From Paramesorhizobium sp049065735 (lineage in GTDB: Bacteria > Pseudomonadota > Alphaproteobacteria > Rhizobiales > Rhizobiaceae), in contig NZ_JBAKHD010000005.1 in NCBI RefSeq assembly GCF_049065735.1, positions 62,001-126,000 of the forward strand: a stretch of DNA of 64,000 nucleotides. Reading direction: 5' to 3'. Below are positions 15,135-24,539 of the stretch, one piece after another (position 1 is the first letter of the stretch; every line of letters begins with the position of its first letter). The translations under genes were made by a program, and so were the position numbers. Under the pieces are notes generated by a model. The model had not been told where the DNA came from, did no database searches, and saw only the letters and a list, made by a program, of their open reading frames with translations.

Positions 15135-15691
15135 ACTCCCGCCTTCCGCGACGGCGGCGCCACATCTCCCGGCCCGAGCGCGCGCTGCGCTAGCACCGTG
15201 TCGAGCCAACGGCCATGCTTCCAGCCGACCGATTTCAGCGTGCCGATGATCTCAAAGCCCAAGCTTTCGTGCAGGCGAATGGAGGCGGTGTTGGCGGAAT
15301 CGCCGATGACGGCGACCATCTGGCGGAAACCGCGCTCTTCCGCCTGTTCGATCACCTCGATCATCAGCGCCTTGCCGATGCCGCGGCCATAAAAATCCTC
15401 GTGCACATAGACCGAGTTCTCCACCGTGTCGTCATAGGCCGGACGCGCCCGGTGTGGTCCCGCATAGGCATAGCCCGCGATTTTGCCGCCGATAATCGCG
15501 ACGACGTATGGAAAGCCGCCTGCGACGAGCGTTTCGCGGCGTCTCGCCATCTCCGCTTCGGATGGCGGCTCAAGCTCGAAACTTGCCGTGCCAGTGCGCA
15601 CCGCATGGGCATAGATGGCTGTGATTTCGGGAATATCGGCTGTCTGACAGTCGCGCAGGGTCAGTTCATCGGCAATGGGGAAAGCAGGCAA
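15131..15691 (-). CDS. GNAT N-acetyltransferase, phosphinothricin acetyltransferase-like
   Basis: The 186-residue protein is a GNAT acetyltransferase of the PAT/BAR type. Diagnostic stretches are LRDCQTADIPEITAIYAHAV at the start, TGTASFELEPPSEAEM, YAYAGPHRARPAYDDTVENSVYV, and the acetyl-CoA loop GRGIGKALM (near residue 100). ASIRLHESLGFEIIGTLKSVGWKHGRWLDTVL completes the fold. Relatives acetylate phosphinothricin, methionine sulfoximine or related amino compounds; the native substrate here is unknown. It is convergent with arsC, the two coding ends overlapping by four bases. Confidence 0.88.
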   Translation of the reverse strand: MPAFPIADELTLRDCQTADIPEITAIYAHAVRTGTASFELEPPSEAEMARRRETLVAGGFPYVVAIIGGKIAGYAYAGPHRARPAYDDTVENSVYVHEDFYGRGIGKALMIEVIEQAEERGFRQMVAVIGDSANTASIRLHESLGFEIIGTLKSVGWKHGRWLDTVLAQRALGPGDVAPPSRKAGV

Positions 15692-15776
15692 GGAACGGCT
15701 CCATGGGGAATGACGCTATGATGATGCGTCTTCCGCTCAATTAAGCTCCATTCCCACCTGCGCGCAAGCAGCCATA

Positions 15777-16550
15777 TTACGTAGAGAGAATGCGTCCCTT
15801 CCGGTTCCACAGCCGCACGGCGCTGAGCTTGTCGGAGAAGAAGGCGCCGGTATCGACATTTATGCGGCGTCCCACCGGCCCCGCCGCTTCCACCGGCGTA
15901 TGGCCGTGGACGACCCAGCGGTCGAGGAGGTGGGCATTGGCGAAGAAATCCTCGCGGATGGTGACGAGATCCTCCTCCGTCTGCTCTCCCGGCGGAGTGC
16001 CTGGGCGGATGCCGGCATGGGCGAAGACGAAGAAGCCGGAATCAATCATGATCGGCAGGGAGCGCAGGAACTCCACATGGCTTTCCGGTATGGCGGACTG
16101 GATGGCCTCGTTCAGCTTCTTCGCCGTGCGATGGGTCTTCTTCAACTGGTCGACGTCGATGCCATAGGAGAAAAGCGTGGCGGCCGCGCCGAGCTTCAGC
16201 CAGTCCTTCAGCGGCAATTGCCCGTCGAGATAATCCAGCATCGCCATCTCATGATTGCCCATGAGGCAGATGCGGTAAAAGCCATCCGGCGGCGGGCCGA
16301 TCAGATGCTCGATCACTTCCGCTGGGGCAGGGCCGCGATCGATGTAATCGCCGAGCATGATAATGAGCTTCGGATCGGGCAGGCGGCTCGCATCGGCCGC
16401 GATGATGCGCTCCAGCGCCAGGAGCTGGTCATAGCAGCCATGCACATCGCCGATGGCGTAAACGGCGATGTTCGAAATATCCAGCGTCAGCCTCTGCCGG
16501 GCCGGCCTCTGCGGGGCCTTGGCCAGCCCCAACGACCGAAAAATATTCAT
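15777..16550 (-). CDS. PPP-family metallophosphoesterase (serine/threonine phosphatase-like)
   Basis: A 257-residue soluble phosphoesterase with all three PPP metal motifs: GDVHGCYDQL (near residue 36), GDYIDRGPAP (near 67) and GNHEMAML (near 97). Later metal-binding histidines appear in VFAHAGIRPG and WVVHGHTPV. Bacterial relatives include PrpA/ApaH-like phosphatases acting on phosphoproteins or dinucleoside polyphosphates; the substrate cannot be told from sequence. I start at the ATG at 16550, with GGAAGG 7 bases upstream; an ATG two codons earlier is possible. The gene is monocistronic. Confidence 0.88.
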   Translation of the reverse strand: MNIFRSLGLAKAPQRPARQRLTLDISNIAVYAIGDVHGCYDQLLALERIIAADASRLPDPKLIIMLGDYIDRGPAPAEVIEHLIGPPPDGFYRICLMGNHEMAMLDYLDGQLPLKDWLKLGAAATLFSYGIDVDQLKKTHRTAKKLNEAIQSAIPESHVEFLRSLPIMIDSGFFVFAHAGIRPGTPPGEQTEEDLVTIREDFFANAHLLDRWVVHGHTPVEAAGPVGRRINVDTGAFFSDKLSAVRLWNRKGRILST

Positions 16551-16632
16551 CAGCAACCTTCCCCGCTCGCCTAAGTCATTTGAAGTTTAAGCGAGTATAA
16601 TGCCGGTGGAAAGAGGAATATTTTGCGTTTTA

Positions 16633-17955
16633 CTATGCTGCCTGCTTAATACTCTCTCCAAGCATCGAAACCATCATGTCGATCTCATCGCGCTCGACAA
16701 TCAAGGGCGGTGAGAGGGCAATGATGTCGCCGGTAACGCGAATGAGCAAGCCTTTATTAAAGCAATCGGTGAAAACGTCATAGGCGCGGCTACCCGGTGC
16801 GCCGTCGCGGGAGGCAAGCTCGATGCCGGCGACGAGGCCGATGGTGCGGATGTCGATGATGTGCGGCAGGCCTTTCAAGGAATGGATCGCGTCCTGCCAG
16901 TGGCCGGCCATTTCCGCGCCGCGAGTGAGGAGGCCCTCTTCCTCATAGATTTCGAGCGTCGCCAGGCCGGCCGCGCAAGCGACGGGGTGGCCGGAATAGG
17001 TATAGCCATGGAAAAGCTCGATCTGGCTTTCCGGTCCCTGCATCAGCGCATCGTGGACCTTGCGGCTGGCAAAGACCGCGCCCATGGGGATCGCGCCATT
17101 GGTCAATCCCTTGGCCGTGGTAACGAGGTCGGGCACGACGCCGAAATAATCGACCGCGAAGGGCGCACCGAGACGCCCAAAGCCGGTGATGACTTCATCG
17201 AAGATCAGGAGGATACCGTGCTTGTCGGCAATGGCGCGCAAGCGCTCCAGATAGTTTTGCGGAGGGAGCAGGACGCCCGTGGAACCCGCGACGGGCTCGA
17301 CGATGACCGCGGCGATGGTCTCCGCGCCGTGGAGGGCGACGAGGCGCTCCAGATCGTCGGCCAGTTCCGCACCATGGCCGGGAAGGCCCTTGACGAAGCT
17401 GTTGCGCGCGGGATCGTGGGTGTGGCGCAGATGGTCCGTGCCGGGGAGGGTCGGGAAGACGCGGCGGTTGTTGACGAGCCCGCCCACCGAAATGCCGCCG
17501 AAACCGACGCCGTGATAGCCACGCTCACGACCGATGACGCGGGTGCGCGTTCCCTGGCCGACGGCGCGCTGATAGGCGATGGCGATCTTTAGCGCGGTAT
17601 CGACGGATTCCGAGCCCGAGCCGGTGAAGAACACCCGGTCGAGCTTCGCACCTTCGCCGCCCGGTGCTTTTTCCGCCAGCTTCTCTGCGAATTCGAAGGC
17701 GATGGGGTGCCCCATCTGGAAGGAGGGGGCGTAGTCCATGGTGGTGAGCTGACGCTCCACCGCCTGCGCGATGCGTTTGCGGCCATGGCCGGCATTGACG
17801 CACCAGAGGCCGGATGTGCCGTCGAGAACCTTGTTGCCGTCCATATCGGTGTAATACATGCCTTCGGCGGAGGCGAGTAGACGCGGCGCGGCCTTGAACT
17901 GCCGGTTGGCGGTAAAGGGCATCCAGTAGTTTTCAAGGCTGGGGGTATTCCGCAT
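16633..17955 (-). CDS. Class III omega-aminotransferase (omega-amino acid:pyruvate type)
   Basis: This 440-residue PLP enzyme begins LENYWMPFTANRQFKAAPRL, as in omega-amino acid:pyruvate (beta-alanine:pyruvate) aminotransferases. FTGSGSESVDTALKIA binds the cofactor phosphate, LLIFDEVITGFGRLG holds the aspartate, and LVTTAKGLTNGAIPMGAV the Schiff-base lysine. Such enzymes move amino groups from beta-alanine, taurine-like or other omega-amines to pyruvate. AAGGAG precedes the ATG at 17955. It is 10 bp downstream of the lactate dehydrogenase gene on the same strand, so the two probably form an operon linked through pyruvate. Confidence 0.88.
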   Translation of the reverse strand: MRNTPSLENYWMPFTANRQFKAAPRLLASAEGMYYTDMDGNKVLDGTSGLWCVNAGHGRKRIAQAVERQLTTMDYAPSFQMGHPIAFEFAEKLAEKAPGGEGAKLDRVFFTGSGSESVDTALKIAIAYQRAVGQGTRTRVIGRERGYHGVGFGGISVGGLVNNRRVFPTLPGTDHLRHTHDPARNSFVKGLPGHGAELADDLERLVALHGAETIAAVIVEPVAGSTGVLLPPQNYLERLRAIADKHGILLIFDEVITGFGRLGAPFAVDYFGVVPDLVTTAKGLTNGAIPMGAVFASRKVHDALMQGPESQIELFHGYTYSGHPVACAAGLATLEIYEEEGLLTRGAEMAGHWQDAIHSLKGLPHIIDIRTIGLVAGIELASRDGAPGSRAYDVFTDCFNKGLLIRVTGDIIALSPPLIVERDEIDMMVSMLGESIKQAA

Positions 17956-17965
17956 GGTGGTCTCC

Positions 17966-19105
17966 TTACTCTTTATAGAGCACATCCTGCCCGATATCGG
18001 TCACGCGGCGCTTGCCACAGAGCGCCATGGTGATGTCGAGTTCCTTGCGGATGATGTCGAGCGCGAGGGTGACGCCCTTTTTGCCCATTGCGCCGAGGCC
18101 GTAGAGGAAAGGCCGGCCGATGAAGACGCCCTGCGCGCCGAGCGCCAGCGCCTTCAGCACGTCCTGGCCCGAGCGGATGCCGCCATCCATGTGGATTTCG
18201 ATCTTGTCGCCGACGGCATCGGCGATCTTCGGCAGCATCGAGATGGAAGAGGGGGCGCCGTCAAGCTGGCGGCCGCCATGGTTGGAGACGACGATGGCAT
18301 CCGCGCCTGATTGCGCGGCCATCTTTGCGTCCTCGACGTCGAGGATGCCCTTCAGGATCAACGGGCCGCCCCAGTGCTGCTTGATCCATTCGACATCGCT
18401 CCAGTTGAGGCGCGGGTCGAACTGTTCGGCGGTCCAGGCGGAGAGGGAGGAAAGGTCGGTCGCGCCCTTGGCGTGGCCCACGATGTTGCGGAAGGTGCGG
18501 CGCTGGGTGCCGAGCATGCCCATGCACCAGGCGGGCCGGGTCGCCATCTGCCAGATATGCTTGGGCGTAAATTTCGGCGGGGCGGAGAGGCCGTTGCGCA
18601 GATCCTTGTGGCGCTGGCCGAGGATTTGCAGGTCGAGGGTGAGGACGAGGGCCGAGCATTTGGCGGCCTTGGCGCGGTCGATCAGGCTTTTCACGAAATC
18701 GCGGTCGCGCATGACGTAGAGCTGAAACCAGAACGGCTTCTTCGTGACCGAGGCGACGTCTTCAATGGAACAGATGCTCATGGTGGAGAGGGTGAAGGGA
18801 ACGCCGAACTCTTCCGCCGCCTGCGCCGCCAGCATCTCGCCATTGGCATGCTGCATGCCGGTGAGGCCGGTGGGGGCGAGGGCCACGGGCATGGAGACCT
18901 TCTGGCCGATCATGGTGCTTTCCAGCGAGCGGTCGGTCATGTCGACCAGAACGCGCTGGCGCAGCTGGATTTTCTTGAAGTCTTCCTCGTTGGCGCGGTA
19001 GGTACTTTCCGTCCAAGCGCCGGAATCGGCGTAATCGAAGAACATTTTGGGGACGCGGCGGCGCGCCAGTTCCTTCAAATCCGCGATTTCGTGGATTCTC
19101 GTCAT
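17966..19105 (-). CDS. lldD: FMN-dependent L-lactate dehydrogenase / alpha-hydroxy acid oxidase
   Basis: The 379-residue protein is an FMN-dependent alpha-hydroxy acid dehydrogenase. The start ADLKELARRRVPKMFFDYAD, the MPVALAPTGLTGMQH strand, and the active-site VVSNHGGRQLDGAPSS with its catalytic His and Arg are all present, followed by MDGGIRSGQDVLKALALGA. LldD oxidises L-lactate to pyruvate and feeds electrons into the respiratory chain at the membrane. GGGAGAA precedes the ATG at 19105. It is divergent from the efflux operon and leads into an aminotransferase gene that uses pyruvate. Confidence 0.92.
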   Translation of the reverse strand: MTRIHEIADLKELARRRVPKMFFDYADSGAWTESTYRANEEDFKKIQLRQRVLVDMTDRSLESTMIGQKVSMPVALAPTGLTGMQHANGEMLAAQAAEEFGVPFTLSTMSICSIEDVASVTKKPFWFQLYVMRDRDFVKSLIDRAKAAKCSALVLTLDLQILGQRHKDLRNGLSAPPKFTPKHIWQMATRPAWCMGMLGTQRRTFRNIVGHAKGATDLSSLSAWTAEQFDPRLNWSDVEWIKQHWGGPLILKGILDVEDAKMAAQSGADAIVVSNHGGRQLDGAPSSISMLPKIADAVGDKIEIHMDGGIRSGQDVLKALALGAQGVFIGRPFLYGLGAMGKKGVTLALDIIRKELDITMALCGKRRVTDIGQDVLYKE

Positions 19106-19237
19106 TTCTCCCACCCTTTATCCATTCCTCACCCTTCCGGCATGGCGGATTGCGGCAGCGGAATCAAGTGTCATTATTGCGTTGCATATTGACGCGGATG
19201 ACTTATCTGTTCCGGAACAGGACTGTCGGGGGATGGA

Positions 19238-20362
19238 ATGACAGGCAAGGAGAGGGACGGCGGCATGCGCCATTTTGCAGCATTTGGCTGGATGCGGCTT
19301 GCCGGCCTCGGACTTATCGCCGTGGCGCTTTCAGCCTGCGAGCGGCAGGGCGAGACGGTGAAGGGCGAGGATACCGTCGCGGTCGCCGTCAAAACCGTCC
19401 ATTACACCGACTATGCGCCGGAAATCGTGCTGACCGGAGCCATCGCGGCGCGCACGCTCACGAACCTGTCCTTCCGCGTCGGCGGGCAGGTGATCGAGCG
19501 CGATGCCGATGTTGGACAGCATGTCACTGCGAATGAAGTATTGGCGAAGCTCGATCCCTCTACGCAGCAGGTCAATATCCGCACGGCGCAGGCCTCCCTC
19601 GATGCTGCCAGATCGCAATTGACACAGGCGACTTCCACCTTTGAGCGGCAGCAGGTGCTGCTCGACCGTGGCTTCACCACGCGGCGGCAGTTCGACGAGG
19701 CGCAGCAGAGCCTGCGCACCGCGCAAAGCGCGGTGGCGGTGGCCGAAAGCCAGCTTGCCAACGTGCGGGACGAGCTTTCCTATACGCAATTGCGGGCCGG
19801 GATTTCCGGCGTCATCACCGCCCGCAACATCGAGGTCGGGCAAGTGGTGCAGGCGACGGAACCAGCCTTCACCATCGCCGAGGATGGCCCGCGCGACGCG
19901 GTGTTCGACGTGCAGGAAACGCTGGTGGCGAAAGGCAAGGCGGGGCGAGGGGTGACGGTGAGCCTCATCGCCAATCCGAAGATTCAGGCGCGGGGAGAGG
20001 TGCGCGAGGTGTCGCCCGTCGTTCAACCGGCCACCGGCACGGTGCGGGTCAAGGTGGGGATTATTGACACGCCGCGGGAGATGACGCTCGGCGCGCCGAT
20101 CACCGGCACCATGCAGCTTGAGCCGCAACGCGCGGCGGTGCTGCCCTGGAGCGCCCTCACGTCAGATGCGGGGCGCCCGGCGGTGTTCGTCGTGGGGGAG
20201 GGCGATGTCGTTACGCTCGCACCGGTGAAGGTGCTGACCTACGAGCGCGAGCGGGTGGTGATCGTCAGCGGGGTTGAGGAAGGCCAGCGGGTGGTGACCA
20301 AGGGAACGCAAATGCTGCGGGCTGGGGAAGTGGTGGATGTGATCGAGGGGGCGGGGGAATGA
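19238..20362 (+). CDS. RND efflux periplasmic adaptor (lipoprotein), copy 1
   Basis: This 374-residue membrane-fusion protein carries a lipoprotein signal: LIAVALSAC places the acylated cysteine at about residue 34 of the longest reading. The lipoyl halves flank a coiled hairpin (STQQVNIRTAQASLDAARSQL through SAVAVAESQLANV), and the barrel contains GISGVITARNIEVGQVV. Such adaptors bridge the inner-membrane pump to an outer-membrane channel. The start is uncertain: ATGs at 19238, 19265 and 19292 are all in frame, the second with AAGGAG upstream. It overlaps the next adaptor gene by four bases and opens a three-gene efflux operon with no outer-membrane factor. Confidence 0.88.
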   Translation: MTGKERDGGMRHFAAFGWMRLAGLGLIAVALSACERQGETVKGEDTVAVAVKTVHYTDYAPEIVLTGAIAARTLTNLSFRVGGQVIERDADVGQHVTANEVLAKLDPSTQQVNIRTAQASLDAARSQLTQATSTFERQQVLLDRGFTTRRQFDEAQQSLRTAQSAVAVAESQLANVRDELSYTQLRAGISGVITARNIEVGQVVQATEPAFTIAEDGPRDAVFDVQETLVAKGKAGRGVTVSLIANPKIQARGEVREVSPVVQPATGTVRVKVGIIDTPREMTLGAPITGTMQLEPQRAAVLPWSALTSDAGRPAVFVVGEGDVVTLAPVKVLTYERERVVIVSGVEEGQRVVTKGTQMLRAGEVVDVIEGAGE

Positions 20363-21492
20363 GTTTTTCATTTCTGAAGCGGGGGAGATGGCTGGCAGGG
20401 CAGAGGGGGGTGCTTCGCGCATACACCAAAATAATCGCCTTCCTAACCCTCTCCTTCCTCCTCACCGCCTGCAGCGAACAGCATCAGGAGCCGCCCGAGC
20501 CCATCCGGCCTGTCCTCTACATCAAGGCGGAACCTCAGGTGCAGCGCGCTTACGGTTTCGTCGGCACGGTTGAGCCGCGCTATAGCACGAACCTTGCCTT
20601 TCGGGTGCTGGGGCGGATTATCAGCCGGGATGCGGATGTCGGGGATACGGTCAAAAAGGGCGAGACGGTCGCCGCTATTGACCCGACCTCTCTCGACCTC
20701 GCCCTACAAGCAGCGCGGGCAGATCTGGCGAGCGCGGAGGCGCAGTTCGCCAATGCCGCGGCCAGCGAAGAGCGGCAGCGCACGCTGTTCGAGCAGGGCA
20801 ACATCTCGCAGGCGATGCTGGACGCGGCGACGCAAGGGAGAGATGCGGCGAGCGCGCAGGTGGAGAAGGCGCAGGCCGCGCTGGCTCAGGCGCAGGACCA
20901 GCGGAGCTATGCGCAGTTGAAATCGGATTTCGACGGCGTGGTGTCATCCGTCAGTGCTGAAGTGGGGCAGGTGGTTGCCGCGGGGCAGACGGTGCTGACC
21001 GTCGCGCGCTCGGATGTCCGCGAGGCGGTCGTGGATATACCTGACAGCATGATCGGCGATATTCCCGAAGGGACGCCTTTCGACGTCATCCTGCAATCGG
21101 CCCCCTCCACCCGGGCGAACGGGCGGGTACGGCAGATCGCCCCGCAATCCGATCCTGCCACGCGCACACGGCGCGTCCGGATCACGCTCGACAATCCGCC
21201 GCCGGCGTTCCGGCTCGGCTCGATGATATCTGCAACACGGCATGTAACGACGAAGCTTTCCGTGGTGCTCCCGCTCTCGGCGTTGCTGGAGGAAGGCGGC
21301 AAGACTTTTGTCTGGATCGCCGATCCCAGGACGGGGACAGTTGCCAGGCAGGCGGTGGACGTAGTGGCGCGCAACGGGTCGAGTTTCACGGCGGGGAATA
21401 TCGCCGATGGCGCTTATGTGGTGACGGCGGGCGTCCATAGCCTCGAAGAAGGCCAGAAGGTCAGCTTGCCGCAAGAGGGGACAGGCCAGTGA
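20359..21492 (+). CDS. RND efflux periplasmic adaptor (lipoprotein), copy 2
   Basis: A second adaptor of 377 residues, related to but clearly different from the preceding one. Its lipobox is LSFLLTAC, with cysteine near residue 38. The hairpin runs from LDLALQAARADLASAEAQFANAA to AQVEKAQAALAQAQDQRSYAQ, and the barrel has DFDGVVSSVSAEVGQVVAAGQ. The ATG at 20359 overlaps the previous stop, but codons 8-18 translate a dispersed repeat arm; a GTG at 20410 right after AGAGGGGGG would give a shorter, more normal signal peptide. The pump gene overlaps its stop (GTGA). Two adaptors with one pump could form a mixed hexamer. Confidence 0.87.
   Translation: MSFSFLKRGRWLAGQRGVLRAYTKIIAFLTLSFLLTACSEQHQEPPEPIRPVLYIKAEPQVQRAYGFVGTVEPRYSTNLAFRVLGRIISRDADVGDTVKKGETVAAIDPTSLDLALQAARADLASAEAQFANAAASEERQRTLFEQGNISQAMLDAATQGRDAASAQVEKAQAALAQAQDQRSYAQLKSDFDGVVSSVSAEVGQVVAAGQTVLTVARSDVREAVVDIPDSMIGDIPEGTPFDVILQSAPSTRANGRVRQIAPQSDPATRTRRVRITLDNPPPAFRLGSMISATRHVTTKLSVVLPLSALLEEGGKTFVWIADPRTGTVARQAVDVVARNGSSFTAGNIADGAYVVTAGVHSLEEGQKVSLPQEGTGQ
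20381..20411 (+). repeat. Single arm of a dispersed GC-rich repeat at the 5' end of adaptor 2
   Basis: GGGGGAGATG followed by GCTGGCAGGGCAGAGGGGGGT closely resembles the right arm of the palindrome at 12860-12905 (GGGGGAGATGCCCGTCAGGG, then TAGAGGGGGGT). As there, it ends in a purine-rich run and a GTG in frame with the downstream signal peptide. Confidence 0.65.
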
Positions 21493-24400
21493 AGAATTTC
21501 AATCTCTCCGACTGGGCTCTCAATCACCGCTCGCTTGTCTGGTATTTCATGCTGGTGTTCCTCGTCGCCGGCGTCGTTTCCTATATCGACCTCGGCCGCG
21601 AGGAAGACCCCGCCTTCACGATCAAGACCATGCTGGTGCAGGCCAACTGGCCGGGCGCTTCGGTCGAGGAGACGATCAACCAGGTCACCGACCGTATCGA
21701 GAAGAAGCTGGAGGAACTTGACGATCTCGATTTCACCCGCAGCGTCACCACGGCGGGAAAGACTATCGTTTTCGTCAATCTGAAAGCGACCACCAAGGGG
21801 CGGGATGTCGAGGCGACATGGGTGCGCGTGCGCAACATGATGAACGATATCCGCTCATCCTTCCCCGAGGGCGTGCTCGGGCCGTTCTTCAACGATCGTT
21901 TCGGAGATGTCTACGGGAATATCTACGCCTTCACCGCCGATGGGCTGACGCAGCGGCAATTGCGCGATTATGTCGAGGATGTTCGCACGAAGGCGCTGAC
22001 CGTGCCCAACGCCGGCAAGGTCGATCTCGTCGGCGCGCAGGACGAGGCGATTTATCTGGAATTCTCGACGCGGCAGCTCGCTGCGCTGGGGCTTGACGAG
22101 CAGGCGATCCTGCAAAGCTTGCAGGACCAGAACGCCATCACGCCCTCCGGGGTCATCGAGGCGGGGCCGGAGCGGGTGAGCGTGCGGGTCAACGGGCAAT
22201 TCACCTCCGAAGACAGTCTTCGCGCGGTGAATTTGCGGGTGAATAACCGCTTCTTCCGGCTGACCGATGTGGCGACCGTCACGCGCGGCTACGTCGATCC
22301 GCCGACCTCCATCTTCCGCTTCAACGGCAAGGATGCCATTGGGCTTGCCATCGGCATGAAGCCGAACGGCAATCTCCTGGAATTCGGCGAGGCGCTGCGG
22401 GAGGAAATGCGCAAGGCCGTGGCGGAGCTTCCCGTCGGCGTCGGTATGCATCAGGTGGCGAACCAGCCTGTCGTGGTGGAGGAAGCGGTATCAGGGTTTA
22501 CCCGCGCATTGTTCGAGGCCATCGCCATCGTGCTAATCGTGAGCTTCATCAGCCTTGGCTTGAGGGCCGGTTTCGTGGTGTCACTCTCCATTCCGCTGGT
22601 ACTTGCCATCACCTTCCTCACCATGAGCTATCTCGATATCTCGCTGCAGCGGGTCTCGCTCGGCGCGCTCATCATCGCGCTCGGCCTGCTGGTGGACGAT
22701 GCGATGATTGCGGTCGAAATGATGGTGGCGCGGCTGGAGCAGGGCGACCCGCTCAACAAGGCGGCGACCTATGTCTATACTCACACCGCCTTTCCCATGC
22801 TGACGGGAACGCTGGTGACGATTGCCGGCTTCATGCCCATCGGGCTCAATTCCAGCCAGGCGGGCGAATATACATTCACCCTGTTCGTCGTCATCGCCGT
22901 GTCGCTGATCGTCTCGTGGGTCGTGGCGGTGCTGTTCGCACCATTGCTCGGCGTGACGTTCCTGCCCGCGAAAATGGCGCATCATGACGAAAAGCCGCGG
23001 CGCTTCTTCATGGCGTTTTCGCGCGTATTGCGTTTCTCCGTGCGCCATTACTGGCTCACCATCATCGCCACCGTCATCGCCTTTGCCTTGTCGGTCGTCG
23101 GCTTGCGCTTCATCGAGCAGCAATTCTTCCCGTCATCCGACCGGCCGGAACTCGTCATCGACTGGAAGCTGCCGCAGTCGAGTTCCATCGAAGAGACGAA
23201 GGCGCAGATGGAGCGGTTTGAGCAGACGATGCTCGCGGGGAATCCGGATATCGACCATTGGAGCAGCTATATCGGGCAAGGTGCGGTGCGCTTCGTGCTG
23301 ACCTTCGACGTCCAGCCGGCCAATCCTTATTTCGGCCAGATGATCATCGTCGCGAAGAATATCGAGGCGCGCAACCGGCTGAAGGCAGAGTTCGACAGGG
23401 TACTGCGAAAGGATTATGTCGGCACGGATACCTTCGTGAAGTTCCTCGAGTTGGGGCCGCCGGTGGGCAGACCGGTGCAATACCGGGTCAGCGGGCCGGA
23501 TATCCAGCGCTTGCGCGAGACGGCGCAGGAGGTGGCGGGGATCATGGGCGAAAACCCGCATCTCGGCGTCGTCGCCTATGACTGGAACGAGCCAGCCCGC
23601 ATGATCAAGGTCGATGTCATGCAGGATAAGGCGCGGCAATTGGGCGTTTCGTCCAAGTCCATCGCGACGGCGCTCAACAGCGTGGTGGGCGGCGTTACCA
23701 TCACGCAGGTGCGGGACGCGACCTACCTCATCAACGTCATTGCCAGGGCGGATGCCAGGGAGCGCGGTTCCATAGAGACGCTGCGCAATCTCCAGATCGC
23801 CACCGGCACGGGCGAATCCATCCCGCTCGCCTCGATTGCCAATTTCCGCTACGAGCTGGAACAGCCGGTGGTCTGGCGGCGCGACCGCATTCCCACCATC
23901 ACGGTGTCGGCGGGCATTAATGACGGCGTGATGCCGGCGACCATCGTGCAGGAAATCGCGCCGAAGATCGATGCCTTCGCGGCCAAATTGCCTGATGGCT
24001 ACAAGATCGAGACGGCGGGCACGGTGGAGGAAAGCGGCAAGAGCCAAGGGCCGATCATCGCGGTCGTGCCGCTGATGCTGTTCGTCATCGCGACGATCCT
24101 GATGGTGCAATTGCAGAGCTTCCAGCGGCTCTTCCTCGTCGTCGCCGTGGCGCCTCTGGGGCTTATCGGCGTCGTGGCGGCGCTGCTGCCATCAGGCGCG
24201 CCGCTCGGCTTCGTCGCCATTCTCGGCGTGCTGGCGCTGATCGGCATCCTTATCCGCAATTCGGTGATCCTGATCGTGCAGGTGGAAGACCTCATCAAGG
24301 AGGGCGTCCATCCATGGGAGGCGGTGGTCGAGGCGACGCAGCACCGTATGCGCCCCATCGCACTTACGGCGGCGGCGGCGAGCCTGGCGCTCATCCCTAT

Positions 24401-24539
24401 CGCGCGCGAGGTGTTCTGGGGACCGATGGCCTATGCCATGATGGGTGGCATCATCGCGGGTACGGCCATCACGCTCCTGTTTCTACCGGCACTTTATGTG
24501 GCGTGGTTCCGGGTGAAGGAGCCGGAGGCGCAAGCGTAG
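21489..24539 (+). CDS. RND (AcrB-type) efflux pump inner-membrane subunit
   Basis: This 1016-residue proton-driven exporter has the RND layout: one N-terminal helix (LVWYFMLVFLVAGVVSYIDL), a large periplasmic loop, six helices (about 330-540), then a second loop and six helices. Diagnostic stretches are REEDPAFTIKTMLVQANWPG near residue 36 and the transmembrane LGLLVDDAMIAVEMM, whose paired aspartates relay protons. It is closer to the smaller one-pump RND exporters than to AcrB in the loops. The start is GTG at 21489, overlapping the adaptor stop. Together with two adaptors it would expel drugs or solvents; the substrate is unknown, and an outer-membrane factor must come from elsewhere. Confidence 0.93.
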   Translation: MKNFNLSDWALNHRSLVWYFMLVFLVAGVVSYIDLGREEDPAFTIKTMLVQANWPGASVEETINQVTDRIEKKLEELDDLDFTRSVTTAGKTIVFVNLKATTKGRDVEATWVRVRNMMNDIRSSFPEGVLGPFFNDRFGDVYGNIYAFTADGLTQRQLRDYVEDVRTKALTVPNAGKVDLVGAQDEAIYLEFSTRQLAALGLDEQAILQSLQDQNAITPSGVIEAGPERVSVRVNGQFTSEDSLRAVNLRVNNRFFRLTDVATVTRGYVDPPTSIFRFNGKDAIGLAIGMKPNGNLLEFGEALREEMRKAVAELPVGVGMHQVANQPVVVEEAVSGFTRALFEAIAIVLIVSFISLGLRAGFVVSLSIPLVLAITFLTMSYLDISLQRVSLGALIIALGLLVDDAMIAVEMMVARLEQGDPLNKAATYVYTHTAFPMLTGTLVTIAGFMPIGLNSSQAGEYTFTLFVVIAVSLIVSWVVAVLFAPLLGVTFLPAKMAHHDEKPRRFFMAFSRVLRFSVRHYWLTIIATVIAFALSVVGLRFIEQQFFPSSDRPELVIDWKLPQSSSIEETKAQMERFEQTMLAGNPDIDHWSSYIGQGAVRFVLTFDVQPANPYFGQMIIVAKNIEARNRLKAEFDRVLRKDYVGTDTFVKFLELGPPVGRPVQYRVSGPDIQRLRETAQEVAGIMGENPHLGVVAYDWNEPARMIKVDVMQDKARQLGVSSKSIATALNSVVGGVTITQVRDATYLINVIARADARERGSIETLRNLQIATGTGESIPLASIANFRYELEQPVVWRRDRIPTITVSAGINDGVMPATIVQEIAPKIDAFAAKLPDGYKIETAGTVEESGKSQGPIIAVVPLMLFVIATILMVQLQSFQRLFLVVAVAPLGLIGVVAALLPSGAPLGFVAILGVLALIGILIRNSVILIVQVEDLIKEGVHPWEAVVEATQHRMRPIALTAAAASLALIPIAREVFWGPMAYAMMGGIIAGTAITLLFLPALYVAWFRVKEPEAQA

